Assembly: GCF_009604385.1 (NCBI RefSeq)
Contig: NZ_WEGJ01000033.1
Coordinates: 1 to 64,000, forward strand
DNA length: 64,000 nt
Origin: Streptomyces smaragdinus
GTDB lineage: Bacteria > Actinomycetota > Actinomycetes > Streptomycetales > Streptomycetaceae
Direction: 5' to 3'
A program made the translations under genes and the position numbers. The first letter of the stretch is position 1; each line of letters starts with the position of its first letter. Under the pieces are notes generated by a model that was not told where the DNA came from, did not search any database, and saw nothing but the letters and a program-made list of their open reading frames with translations. Below, in pieces: positions 1 through 8,726 of the stretch.

Positions 1-101
1 GCCACCGCACCCCCACCCACCCCACCCCCCGGGCGGACGCCCGGCGTGTCACAGGCACCCCCCACAATGGAACCCAGCGGAAGAAATCGGAGGCACCCCC
101 C

Positions 102-1373
102 ATGACCGTCTGGGACGACCTGATCGGCCAAGAGCGCATCAGCGCCCAGCTGACCTCCGCCGCCCGCTCCGCCACCGCCCTCGTCGACCGCCCCCCCGCC
201 GAAGGCACCCGCCCCCCCGCCGAAGGCGACCGCACCGCCAATGACCGAGCCCCCGACGACCACCCCCCCGCCGGAGGCGAACCAGCCTCGGCGATGACCC
301 ACGCCTGGCTCTTCACCGGCCCCCCCGGATCCGGCCGCGCCACCGCCGCAAAAGCCTTCGCCGCCGCCCTCCAATGCCTCGCCCCCGACCGGGCCACCGC
401 ACCCGGATGCGGCTTCTGCGACGGCTGCCACACCGCCCTCCTCGGCACCCACGCCGACGTCGAGGTCGTCGCCACCGACCTTCTCACGATCGGCGTCAAG
501 GAAACCCGCGAGCTCGTCCGCAGGGCGAACCTCTCCCCGGCCGGCGGCCGCTGGCAGGTGATCGTCCTCGAGGACGCCGACCGCCTCACCGAAGGCGCCG
601 CCAACGTCCTGCTGAAGGCCGTCGAGGAGCCCGCCCCCCGCACCGTGTGGCTCCTCTGCGCGCCCTCCCTCGAGGACGTCCTCCCGACCATCCGCAGCCG
701 CTGCCGCTCCCTGACCCTGCGTACCCCGCCCGTGGCCGCCGTCGCCGACCTCCTCGTCCGCCGCGACGGCATCGACCCCGCCGCAGCCGCCGACGCCGCC
801 CGCGCCTCCGGCGGCCACATCGACCGCGCCCGCCTGCTGGCCACCGACGCGCGCGCCCGCGAGCACCGGGCGGCCGTGCTCAAGGTCCCCCTGCGGGTCG
901 CGGACATCGGCGGCTGCCTGCGTTCCGCCCAGGAGCTCGTCGACACGGCCGCCGAGGCCGCCAAGCAGCGCGCGGAGGAGACCGACGCCCAGGAGACGGA
1001 GGACCTGCGGACGGCGCTGGGCGCGGCCCCCGGCGGCGCGGGCCGGATGCCGCGGGGCACGGCGGGGGCGATGAAGGACCTCGCCGACCGCCAGAAGCGC
1101 CGCGCCACCCGTACGCAGCGCGACAGCCTCGACCTGGCCCTCACGGACCTCACCGGCTTCTACCGCGACGTCCTGGCCCTCCAGCTGCGCGCCCCCACCC
1201 CCCTGGCGAACGAGGACGTACGCGACGCCGTCAGCCGGATCGCCGCCGACTCCGCCCCGGAGGCCACCCTCCGCCGCATAGAGGCGATCTTCGCCTGCCG
1301 CGACGCCCTCGAGCGCAACGTCGCCCCCCTCCTCGCGATGGAGGCGATGACCCTGGCTCTGCGCGCCGGCTAG
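102..1373 (+). CDS. holB: DNA polymerase III subunit delta prime
   Basis: Clamp-loader subunit of the replicative polymerase. The 423-aa protein has the AAA+ core of the family: a P-loop-like GPPGSGR at residues 73-79, where Arg replaces the ATP-binding Lys as is usual for delta prime, a zinc-module cysteine set (C103, C106, C109, probably C92), and the SRC sensor region (IRSRCRSL). Start ATG at 102 follows GGAGG at about 89-93. Residues 30-62 are a low-complexity Pro/Ala/Glu/Gly insert with a duplicated PPAEG unit between the first helix and the P-loop, longer than I expect for the family. A 6-bp CCGGGC/GCCCGG hairpin at 29-44 may end the upstream gene, which in streptomycetes is often tmk but lies outside the window. 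Confidence 0.95.
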   Translation: MTVWDDLIGQERISAQLTSAARSATALVDRPPAEGTRPPAEGDRTANDRAPDDHPPAGGEPASAMTHAWLFTGPPGSGRATAAKAFAAALQCLAPDRATAPGCGFCDGCHTALLGTHADVEVVATDLLTIGVKETRELVRRANLSPAGGRWQVIVLEDADRLTEGAANVLLKAVEEPAPRTVWLLCAPSLEDVLPTIRSRCRSLTLRTPPVAAVADLLVRRDGIDPAAAADAARASGGHIDRARLLATDARAREHRAAVLKVPLRVADIGGCLRSAQELVDTAAEAAKQRAEETDAQETEDLRTALGAAPGGAGRMPRGTAGAMKDLADRQKRRATRTQRDSLDLALTDLTGFYRDVLALQLRAPTPLANEDVRDAVSRIAADSAPEATLRRIEAIFACRDALERNVAPLLAMEAMTLALRAG

Positions 1374-1437
1374 CTGTCACCCGTACGGGCAGCAAGCCGC
1401 CCACGACGTCGCGTATCCGCGCCACTACGGTGAGCGC

Positions 1438-3018
1438 ATGCGCCTGCTCCTCCCGGCACCGGCCGCCGCGGCCCTCCTGACGTCCGCCCTGCTCCTTACG
1501 TCCTGCACCTCGTCCGGCGCCCCGGAGGAGCCCGCCCGGGCCCGTACGGAGCAGGGCAGCTCGAAGGTCCGCACCCTGGCCGCCCTGGCGCCGGAGATCC
1601 CCGCCGCGCTGAAGCCGTACTACGACCAGAAGCTCACCTGGAAGCCCTGCGCCGACGCCCCGTCCTTCGACTGCGCCACCCTCCGCGTCCCCCTGGACTA
1701 CACCGCCCCCGACACCGCCAAGGACGTGAAGCTGGCCGTGTCGCGGACGAAGGCAACCGGAGGCAAGCGGCAGGGCTCCCTGCACGTGAACCCGGGCGGG
1801 CCGGGCGCGTCGGCGATCGAGTTCCTGCACTCGTGGGCGGGCATCGGCTATCCGCCGGCGGTGCGGGCCGCGTACGACATGGTGGCGATGGACCCGCGCG
1901 GCGTCGGCGGCAGCCAGCCCGTGCGCTGTCTGACGGACCGCGAGATGGAGGCGCACACCCAGGTCGACGCGACGCCGGACGACGCCGGAGAGATCAGCAG
2001 GCTGATGGAGGCGTTCGACAAGTTCGCGGAGGGCTGCGAGAAGCACACGGGGGAGCTGCTCGGACACGTCTCGACGGCCGAGGTGGCGCGCGACATGGAC
2101 GTGCTGCGGGCCGCGCTGGGCGACGAGAAGCTGACGTACGTCGGGGCCTCGTACGGCACGATGCTGGGGGCGACGTACGCGGGCCTGTTCCCGACGCGTA
2201 CGGGCCGGCTGGTGCTGGACGGCGCCATGGACCCGTCGCTGTCCGCCCTCGAGCTGAACCTCGAGCAGAACGCCGGCTTCGACGTGGCCTTCGACGCCTT
2301 CGCGGCGGACTGTGTGAAGCGCCGGGACTGCCCGCTGGGCACGGAGTCGACGGCCGACGTGGGCAAGCGGCTGCGCGCGCTGCTGGACTCCCTGGACGCG
2401 AAGCCGCTGCCGACGGACGACCCGAAGCGCCGGCTGAGCGAGCCGCTGGCCACGATGGGCGTGCTGCAGGCGATGTACCTGGAGGACTTCTGGCCCACCC
2501 TGCGCGACGCCCTGGCGGAGGCGCTGGAGAACGGCGACGGTACGGGGCTGCTGGACCTCTCCGACCAGTACTACGAACGGGGGCCGGACGGCAGCTACGG
2601 GACGATGATGTACGCGTTCGCCGCGGTGAGCTGCCTCGACCAGCCGGCGCCGTTCCGCCGCCCGCGGGACGTCCAGAAGAGCATCCCGAACTTCGAGGCG
2701 AAGTCCCCGGTCTTCGGCCGCGACTTCGCCTGGGCGGCCCTGAACTGCGGCGACTGGCCGGTGGCCGCCACAGGCACCGCGAACCGCATCGAGGCGAAGG
2801 GCGCCCCGCCCATCCTGGTCGTGGGCACGACCCGCGACCCGGCCACCCCGTACGGCTGGGCGAAGAGCCTGGCGTCCCAGCTCGACTCGGGCGTCCTCCT
2901 GACATACGAGGGCGACGGCCACACGGCATACGTCCGGGGCAGCACGTGCGTGGACGGCACGATCAACACGTTCCTGCTCACGGGCAAAGCCCCGAAGAAC
3001 GGCAAGCGCTGCACCTAA
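1438..3018 (+). CDS. secreted alpha/beta hydrolase, tripeptidyl aminopeptidase-like lipoprotein
   Basis: A 526-aa alpha/beta-hydrolase-fold peptidase of the S33/TAP type found in Streptomyces, expected to release short N-terminal peptides outside the cell. The N-terminus has a hydrophobic signal ending in an LTSC lipobox with Cys at residue 23, so a membrane-anchored lipoprotein is likely. The oxyanion region reads NPGGPGAS. The nucleophile elbow is GASYGTMLG. The C-terminal TAP-like domain carries the Asp in TTRDPATPY and the His in GDGHTAY, which complete a Ser-Asp-His triad. Start ATG 1438 lies 64 bp after holB. Substrate specificity cannot be told from sequence. Confidence 0.9.
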   Translation: MRLLLPAPAAAALLTSALLLTSCTSSGAPEEPARARTEQGSSKVRTLAALAPEIPAALKPYYDQKLTWKPCADAPSFDCATLRVPLDYTAPDTAKDVKLAVSRTKATGGKRQGSLHVNPGGPGASAIEFLHSWAGIGYPPAVRAAYDMVAMDPRGVGGSQPVRCLTDREMEAHTQVDATPDDAGEISRLMEAFDKFAEGCEKHTGELLGHVSTAEVARDMDVLRAALGDEKLTYVGASYGTMLGATYAGLFPTRTGRLVLDGAMDPSLSALELNLEQNAGFDVAFDAFAADCVKRRDCPLGTESTADVGKRLRALLDSLDAKPLPTDDPKRRLSEPLATMGVLQAMYLEDFWPTLRDALAEALENGDGTGLLDLSDQYYERGPDGSYGTMMYAFAAVSCLDQPAPFRRPRDVQKSIPNFEAKSPVFGRDFAWAALNCGDWPVAATGTANRIEAKGAPPILVVGTTRDPATPYGWAKSLASQLDSGVLLTYEGDGHTAYVRGSTCVDGTINTFLLTGKAPKNGKRCT

Positions 3019-3131
3019 CGGAATGTGACCCGTACGACACCCTCGGCCCCCCACCCACCGGCGTACGGACCACCCCCCGAAACTGTGTAGACTTACCGAC
3101 GCCGCGGCAGTCACACTGACGTACGCCGCAC

Positions 3132-3205
3132 GCCGCCTTAGCTCAGATGGCCAGAGCAACGCACTCGTAATGCGTAGGTCTCGGGTTCGAATCCCGAAGG
3201 CGGCT
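3132..3205 (+). tRNA. tRNA-Thr (CGT)
   Basis: A 74-nt cloverleaf folds cleanly: acceptor GCCGCCT/AGGCGGC with discriminator T at 3205, D stem GCTC/GAGC, anticodon stem ACGCA/TGCGT, anticodon CGT at 3166-3168, and T arm TCGGG-TTCGAAT-CCCGA. Anticodon CGT reads ACG (Thr). The 3' CCA is not encoded. Accessory genes begin about 200 bp downstream, but I found no second copy of the tRNA 3' end that would mark an integrated element. Confidence 0.97.
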
Positions 3206-3210
3206 CCGAG

Positions 3211-3252
3211 AACCCCAGGACTCACTTACCGTGACCTGGGGTTTTTTCTTTC
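3211..3252 (+). terminator. Rho-independent terminator of tRNA-Thr
   Basis: AACCCCAGG at 3211-3219 pairs with CCTGGGGTT at 3235-3243. An inner TCAC/GTGA extends the stem past a 2-nt bulge. A T-rich run follows from 3242. It begins 6 nt after the tRNA, as expected for a tRNA terminator. Confidence 0.9.
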
Positions 3253-3399
3253 TTAGGCCTCTGGGCTGTCCTTGGCCCCTCGCGGGGCGGCATTCAGGAG
3301 CTTCCGGTGGTTCAGAGATTCGGGCTGCGGTGAGGATGGTCTCGCCTCTACCGTGGTCAGTCGAAATGAGACCGGGAACGTGTAGTCGAGGAGACGCCC

Positions 3400-3804
3400 T
3401 TGGATCCGGTATCGGTGGGAGTGCTGGCGGCGCTGGCAGGCGGGGTCGGGGGCGAGCTGGGGCGGCAGGCCTGGGCGACGCTGAGTGAGTTGGTTCGGCG
3501 ACCGTTCGGCGGGCAGGCGGGAGCCTCGGCATCCGGGGAGGCCGAGTTGGTGGCGCTGGCCGAGGCACCAGCCGAACTGGCACGGGCAGAAGCGTTGAGT
3601 GTTGCCCTCGCCGCACGGGCGGCCGTTGACCCGGAGTTCGCCGCCGCGCTGGACTCGTGGCGTGGCCGGATTCCAGCGTCGGTCGAGGGCTCGGTGACCA
3701 ACACGGTCAGTGGCGGTACTCAGTACGGTCCGGTGGTCCAGGGTCGGGACTTCTCCGGCATCACCTTCACCAGTCCCACGGTTTCCCCCGTGCAGGAGAG
3801 TTGA
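3400..3804 (+). CDS. small putative cell-death effector with C-terminal RHIM-like amyloid motif
   Basis: A 134-aa protein with no enzymatic motif. Residues 2-34 form a hydrophobic/amphipathic helix rich in Val, Ala and Gly. Residues 45-90 look alpha-helical and Ala/Glu-rich. The C-terminus (101-123) carries a glycine-spaced motif, NTVSGG then YGPVVQGRDFSGITF, whose VVQ core resembles the RHIM-like bacterial amyloid signalling motif (BASS3 type) reported on actinobacterial NLR-like proteins and on their small HeLo-like ('Bell') effectors. Start is TTG 3400, chosen because GAGGAG at 3388-3393 sits 6 nt upstream. A related motif opens the NB-ARC protein at 4944. Inference: a membrane-acting effector recruited by that protein. 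The family assignment is by resemblance only. Confidence 0.65.
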   Translation: MDPVSVGVLAALAGGVGGELGRQAWATLSELVRRPFGGQAGASASGEAELVALAEAPAELARAEALSVALAARAAVDPEFAAALDSWRGRIPASVEGSVTNTVSGGTQYGPVVQGRDFSGITFTSPTVSPVQES

Positions 3805-4038
3805 AGGCTTCGGCCGATCCTTGCGACGTCCCGGGCGACTCCGGTTCGGATGTCGTCGATACAGGGGGTTGCGTCCCATCATCTGTGTGACTCTGATCAC
3901 CCGTGCGGTAGCTCAGGACGTCCGCGCGTCCGCTGGGGGAGTGCTGCATGGACTGGCGGCTTTCCTGATGTACGCATCCGGGTGCCCCCGGTATCGTTGA
4001 GGACACTGTCAGTGATGCTGTGGATACTGGAGGCAGTC

Positions 4039-4308
4039 GTGGCCCGCGCGTGGGAAGCCGATCCGTCAGCGTTATTCGTCAAGCGTCTCGGTAAGTCGGC
4101 GGCGGAGTTGGGCAACTCCAAGGACGACGACGAATGCCCGGACATCTGGCAGCTGAGCAACGGTGACGTTGCGGTGATCGGCCGCGATCTCACCGCGCAC
4201 TACCGTTCGCGCCTGCCGAGCGAGGTGAACCTGGGGCCGGACGAGGCGTTGGTCGTCATCCCGGGCAACATGCTGAGTGCGGCGAAGGTGGACATTCCCG
4301 ATGCTTGA
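4039..4308 (+). CDS. hypothetical small protein preceding DUF6879 gene
   Basis: An 89-aa soluble protein of unknown function, with one acidic stretch (NSKDDDECPD) and a conserved-looking core (WQLSNGDVAVIGRDLT). GTG 4039 was chosen as the start because GGAGG at 4029-4033 lies 5 nt upstream; longer in-frame versions have no ribosome site. Its last codons overlap the next gene by 8 nt, so the two are translationally coupled. I recognise this protein type only as the usual upstream partner of DUF6879 genes in actinomycetes and cannot name a function. Confidence 0.75.
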   Translation: MARAWEADPSALFVKRLGKSAAELGNSKDDDECPDIWQLSNGDVAVIGRDLTAHYRSRLPSEVNLGPDEALVVIPGNMLSAAKVDIPDA

Positions 4309-4924
4309 TCTCCTCGCTCCTGGGCTCCCGGACGAGCTGGGCGAGCGGCTCACACGCCAGGACTACAAGCGGGACTTCCGGGGGCGGCGCGCCGCGATCC
4401 GCGATGGCGAGTCCTGGAAACTGGAGCGGTTGCAGCACTTCGAGGAGACAGGCGACGACAGCCGGGAGGCGCTGCGTCGGGGGGACTGGCCGGCGGTGTT
4501 GCGGCTGTTCGAGGCCGACCGTGACGCCTTGGTTCGAAGGGCCAGGGATGAAGCTGCGCGCGGGGCGGTCTTTCATCGTGTCCGTGTGGTTGAGGAGCCG
4601 CTGACGCCGTATGTGCAGTGGGAGCTGCACTGGCTACGACTGAGCGCGGAATGCGGGCATTCCGTTCGCGTCCTGCCTGCTTCCGCGGTCGCCGCCGCGG
4701 AGGGCGATGCGTTGCTGCCGGAGTTGAACCTTCTGGACAGCAGGGTTCTCTACCGTGTGCTGTACACCGCTGCCGGTCAACCGGACGGGGCGATTCGCTT
4801 CACCGATCCCAGCATCGTGGGGAACTGGGCGGAGCATCTGCGGGAACTGTACGCGGCTGCGGAGGACGTCCAGGCGTACTTCGACCGTGCCGTGGCCGAC
4901 CTGCCTCCGCCGCCCGCGGCCTGA
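4301..4924 (+). CDS. DUF6879 family protein
   Basis: A 207-aa protein matching the actinobacterial DUF6879 pattern: an N-terminal helical half, then the RxRVVEEPLTPYVQWEL segment near residue 90-110, then LLDSRVLYRVLY and a C-terminal helix ending in a Pro/Ala tail. DUF6879 proteins have no established activity and are often found beside XRE regulators or conflict genes. ATG 4301 overlaps the 89-aa gene by 8 nt. The gene sits between the putative effector (3400) and the NB-ARC sensor (4944), all co-oriented, so it may belong to the same unit. That is inference from position only. Confidence 0.8.
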   Translation: MLDLLAPGLPDELGERLTRQDYKRDFRGRRAAIRDGESWKLERLQHFEETGDDSREALRRGDWPAVLRLFEADRDALVRRARDEAARGAVFHRVRVVEEPLTPYVQWELHWLRLSAECGHSVRVLPASAVAAAEGDALLPELNLLDSRVLYRVLYTAAGQPDGAIRFTDPSIVGNWAEHLRELYAAAEDVQAYFDRAVADLPPPPAA

Positions 4925-4943
4925 CCAGGGCACATCGATCGAC

Positions 4944-7346
4944 GTGCCTACAGAGGGCAACAGGCGACCCGGAGACTCGCGGAACGACCTCTCCGGGTCG
5001 TCTCGTGATGTCGTTCAGGCCGGGAGCGTCACTGGTGACATCCACTTCCACCACGTCGCCGCCTCGGGGCGATCGGGACCCGTCCCACGCCAGCTCCCGG
5101 CCGACGTGAACACCTTCGTCAACCGCTCCGACGAATTGGGACAGCTGAACGCGGTGCTTGCCGACCGAAACGGCGGGCGCGTCGTCGTCTCCGTTCACGT
5201 GGTGGCCGGCACGGCGGGTGCGGGCAAAACCTCGCTGGTCCTGCACTGGGCGCACCAGGTCAAGGACCAGTTCCCGGACGGCCAGCTCTTCGTCAATCTC
5301 CGTGGGTACGATCCCGGAGAACCAGTCACAGCCGCGCAGGCACTTCAGCGTTTCCTGCGGGCCCTGGGGGTGGCCCCGGCCGAGGTTCCCCAGGACGTTG
5401 ACGACGCGGCAGCGATGTACCGCTCACTGATCGCCGACCGCCGGGTCCTGATCCTCCTGGACAACGCGGCCACGGTCAGCCAAGTCCGGCCGCTGCTCCC
5501 CGGCGGAGGAGACAGCCTCGTTGTGGTCACCAGCCGCAGCCGCCTGGCAGGTCTCTCGGTGCGTGACGGCGCCCAAAGGATCACCCTTGGCACGCTTCCG
5601 GAGCTGGAGGCAGTCGCTCTGCTGCGCGCGGTCACGAGGGGCTATCGACCCGAGGACGACGGCGACAAACTCGCAGAACTGGCGCGCCTGTGCGCCCGTC
5701 TGCCGCTTGCCCTGCGGATCGCCGCCGAACGGGCCGCCAGCCACCCGCACATGCGACTCGACGATCTCATCAGCGATCTGCGTGACGAGTCCGCCCTCTG
5801 GGACGCTCTCAGCACCGGCATCGATGACGAGGCCGAGGCAATCCGTTCGGTCTTCACCTGGTCCTACCGTGCGCTACCCGCGCATTCCGCACGCCTCTTC
5901 CGCCTCCTTGGCCTGCACCCTGGAGCGGCGTTCAGCCTCCCCGCTGCCGCCGCCCTCGGCGAAGCCACACCCAGCCGAACACGCCAGCTACTCGACGATC
6001 TGGTCGGGGCCCACCTGCTGGAGCAGACCGCCCCGGACCGTTACGAGTTCCATGACCTCTTACGCGCGTACGCCACCGACCTCGCGCAGGCAGAGGAGTC
6101 GTCCGACCAAAGGCAAGCCGCGCGACGACGCGTCCTGAGCTGGTACCTCCACACGGCCGATGCCGCCCAGACGTGGCTCTATCCATCAGAGGACCATCTG
6201 CCACTGCCTGAACCCTTGCCGGAAGTTACGCCCCTCGTCTTCACCGACTACAACGCCGCCGTCGACTGGTCCGAACGGGAACAGGGCAACTTCCTCCCCG
6301 CCGTGCGCGACGCCGTCCGAAACGGAATGGACGGGACGGCTGGGCAGTTGGCCACCATCCTGTGGTTCGCACGTCCCGCCTCCTCGTCGGAGCGGGACTG
6401 GCTGGAGCTGGGCCGATTCGGATTGGAGGCAGCGACAAGACGAGAGGATCAGAGAGCGCAGACACGACTGCTTATCAACATGGGCATCGCGCACAGGGCC
6501 CTGAACAATTTCTCCGAGGGCCTGGACGCACTGGGGCGAGCCGTCACATTGGCTCGCAGCTCGCAGAGCCGGTACGACGAGGCCCAGGCCCTCAACCTCA
6601 TGGGCCTGATTCATCTACGACAGCGCGAACTCGACTTGGCGGACACGCATTTCGGGCAGGCCATGACCGTCTTCCGGGACCTGGGAAATGGTCAACGAGC
6701 CGCCACCGCGCTGTCCAACATCGCCAGCACTCGCCTTAGCGCCGGCTGCCTGCCCGAGGCCGCCTCGGTCATCGACGAGGCGCTTGCCGCGCACCGGGCC
6801 CTGGCCAATCGTGGCGGTGAAGGCAACCTGCTTCGGATCGCGGCCGCCCTGCGACTCGAAGAGGGCGACACGGATGCCGCCCGGCGATCCATCGACGAGG
6901 CGCTCGATATCGCGCTCGCCCTCCGCGACCACACCCGGGAAGGCTTCTGGCTCCTCACCCTCGGCGACATCCAGCGCACCACCGCCCAGCACGGCGACGC
7001 CCTGACCTCCTACCAGCGCTCCGCCATGCTCCACCGACGCCTCGGCGACCGCAGCCGCGAAGCCCTGGCCTGGCGCGGCACGGGCCAGACGTATGCGGCG
7101 ATGGACCGCCGCGGCGAGGCCACCACCTTCCACCGCCAGGCCGCGGCCGTTCACCGCGACCTGGGGGACACGTGGCAACTCGCCCTGGAACTCGACCACC
7201 TGGCTGCAGCCGTTCACCCGGAGGACCCCGAGACCGCCCGTGGCCACTGGATCGAGGCCCTGACCCACCTGACCCCTTATACCGACCCCCGGGCCACGTC
7301 CATCCGCGCCCGCATAGAAGCGTTGCTGAACAGAGCTGCCGACTGA
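4944..7346 (+). CDS. NB-ARC/TPR NLR-like protein with N-terminal RHIM-like motif
   Basis: An 800-aa STAND ATPase. Residues 14-36 carry a motif (NDLSGSS, then DVVQAGSVTGDIHFH) parallel to the C-terminal motif of the 134-aa protein at 3400. The NB-ARC domain follows: P-loop GTAGAGKTS at 89-97, Walker B VLILLDNA at about 168-175, sensor VVVTSRSR near 193-200, and GLPL-like ARLPLALRIA near 251-260. A winged-helix segment with FHDLLRAYA comes at about 380-400. TPR repeats fill about 520-790. GTG 4944 is the only plausible start after the upstream stop at 4924; a weak AGGG lies about 13 nt upstream. No DNA-binding domain or enzymatic effector is fused, so the short motif is the only visible output domain. 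The TPRs are the likely ligand-sensing part. Confidence 0.88.
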   Translation: MPTEGNRRPGDSRNDLSGSSRDVVQAGSVTGDIHFHHVAASGRSGPVPRQLPADVNTFVNRSDELGQLNAVLADRNGGRVVVSVHVVAGTAGAGKTSLVLHWAHQVKDQFPDGQLFVNLRGYDPGEPVTAAQALQRFLRALGVAPAEVPQDVDDAAAMYRSLIADRRVLILLDNAATVSQVRPLLPGGGDSLVVVTSRSRLAGLSVRDGAQRITLGTLPELEAVALLRAVTRGYRPEDDGDKLAELARLCARLPLALRIAAERAASHPHMRLDDLISDLRDESALWDALSTGIDDEAEAIRSVFTWSYRALPAHSARLFRLLGLHPGAAFSLPAAAALGEATPSRTRQLLDDLVGAHLLEQTAPDRYEFHDLLRAYATDLAQAEESSDQRQAARRRVLSWYLHTADAAQTWLYPSEDHLPLPEPLPEVTPLVFTDYNAAVDWSEREQGNFLPAVRDAVRNGMDGTAGQLATILWFARPASSSERDWLELGRFGLEAATRREDQRAQTRLLINMGIAHRALNNFSEGLDALGRAVTLARSSQSRYDEAQALNLMGLIHLRQRELDLADTHFGQAMTVFRDLGNGQRAATALSNIASTRLSAGCLPEAASVIDEALAAHRALANRGGEGNLLRIAAALRLEEGDTDAARRSIDEALDIALALRDHTREGFWLLTLGDIQRTTAQHGDALTSYQRSAMLHRRLGDRSREALAWRGTGQTYAAMDRRGEATTFHRQAAAVHRDLGDTWQLALELDHLAAAVHPEDPETARGHWIEALTHLTPYTDPRATSIRARIEALLNRAAD

Positions 7347-7532
7347 CGTCGTTGCTGACGTGGCCAACGACGCGACCGAACTCGACGGAACCCAGCCGCT
7401 CGAGGAACACCAGTCCCAGGTAGAGGCCACCGCTCTTCGGCTCCCCACCCCTGGGGCCCGCGCTCCTCGTCGAGGACGAAGCCGGTGACCAGGAAGCCTC
7501 GCCCCAGGGGGAGGGGGACGCTGGATGTCCGA

Positions 7533-7754
7533 TCAGGTAAGGAACTGGCCGAGTTTGACGGCTTCTACGAACGACGCCCAGGCATCTGGTGGGAAGACCA
7601 GCGCGGGACCATTGGGGTCTTTGGAATCGCGGACTGGGACGCCGGACGCGTGCCCGTCCAGGATCTCGAGGCAGCTGCCTCCTTCGCTGTTGCTGTAGGA
7701 GGACTTGCGCCAGCCGTTCAACACGGCCGCGCACGGTATGAGGCGCTCAGTCAT
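7533..7754 (-). CDS. DUF397 domain-containing protein
   Basis: A 73-aa protein with the DUF397 signature: WRKSSYSNSEGGSCLEI, then VRDSKDPNGPALVFPPDAWASFV. It overlaps the stop of the upstream XRE gene by 8 nt and is almost certainly co-transcribed with it. In streptomycetes, DUF397 proteins encoded beside WhiJ-type regulators are thought to modulate or antagonise the regulator during development and antibiotic control. Here that role is inferred from the pairing. Confidence 0.92.
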   Translation of the reverse strand: MTERLIPCAAVLNGWRKSSYSNSEGGSCLEILDGHASGVPVRDSKDPNGPALVFPPDAWASFVEAVKLGQFLT

Positions 7755-8541
7755 GATGCTCGTATTCCTCCGCGTATCTATTCATGACGGCGAGGGACTC
7801 CCTCAATGGGAGCGCATCACCCATGGCCAAAGCGTATGCGCCTTGCAGTCGTTGGACCACGTCCGGGGAGTCGTGCAGCTTGCCGATCGCTGCCCCTTCG
7901 CTGTAGGCGACCGGTGGCTGGTCCTCGAATGACATCAGCGTCACCATGCCCGGCAGCAATGGGTGAAACCCCAGGTCGAACGGCAGAACGTGAAGGCGCA
8001 CACGTTCGCTCTCCACCAAGCAGACGAGATGCTTGAGCTGTTCAGCCATGACGGTCGCTCCACCGACGGGGCGGCGTAGTACTGCCTCATCCAGCAGCGT
8101 CCACACTACGGGCGTGCGCGCCCCATCGAGTACCTTGGCGCGCTCGAGCCGTGTGACGACGAGCCTGTCACACTCGTCATCACTCGGCGGGGGGAATGCC
8201 AAGCGGAAAACTGTACGGGCGTACGACGCTGTCTGCAGGATGCCGGGCACGTAGGACAGCGCGAACTCCTGGATCATCGTGGCCTGTTGTTCGAGCAGCC
8301 GCGTTGTTTCGAAGTACTCGGCGACCGCCGCGTCCTCGTCCGGGAGGAAGCTGGCCAGTACGTTTCCCGTGCCCAGGGCCTTGTCCAGGCGGCGGGCGTC
8401 CTCCCTGGACGGCAGGCGGCGGCCCGCCTCGATGTGGGCGATGTGCGAGCGGGTCATGAGTGCCAGGTCCGCCAGTTCTTGCTGGGTGAGGCCTTGGGCC
8501 TCGCGCTGGGACCTGAGCCAATTCCCGTAGATGTTCGACAT
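7747..8541 (-). CDS. XRE-family helix-turn-helix regulator (WhiJ type, DUF5753)
   Basis: A 264-aa DNA-binding regulator. The N-terminal HTH (QREAQGLTQQELADLALM, then SHIAHIEAGRRLPS) is at about residues 11-45. A DUF5753 domain fills the rest; it starts near EYFETTRLLEQQATMIQEF and includes YVPGILQT and VWTLLDEAVLRRPVGG. ATG 8541 is chosen because the HTH begins immediately after it; longer versions add only unstructured residues. The DUF397 gene follows with overlap, and two small genes diverge from it beginning at 8727, forming the classic WhiJ-type cluster. The 185-bp divergent intergenic region probably holds its operator. Confidence 0.93.
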   Translation of the reverse strand: MSNIYGNWLRSQREAQGLTQQELADLALMTRSHIAHIEAGRRLPSREDARRLDKALGTGNVLASFLPDEDAAVAEYFETTRLLEQQATMIQEFALSYVPGILQTASYARTVFRLAFPPPSDDECDRLVVTRLERAKVLDGARTPVVWTLLDEAVLRRPVGGATVMAEQLKHLVCLVESERVRLHVLPFDLGFHPLLPGMVTLMSFEDQPPVAYSEGAAIGKLHDSPDVVQRLQGAYALAMGDALPLRESLAVMNRYAEEYEHHD

Positions 8542-8726
8542 CCGGTGCCTCCCATGTGACGGAAGCCTTGTCACACCGTCACCCCTGGTGAGCGTAATAG
8601 GAGTTGTCTCACTCTGTGAGTGGATCGCTACACAGCGATGCCATCCGTCGGTGGTCCGCACCGCTGTCGCAAGGGCTCGGCCGATCGCCGACCGGACGAA
8701 GAGATCCCCACACAGGAGTTGAAGAC

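Noticed and set aside
3850..4308. Longer start for the 89-aa gene at 3850
   Set aside because: The extra 63 residues have no ribosome site and non-coding composition; GGAGG precedes GTG 4039 at the right distance.
7485..7787. A 100-codon plus-strand frame
   Set aside because: It is antisense to a clear DUF397 gene and has no ribosome site.
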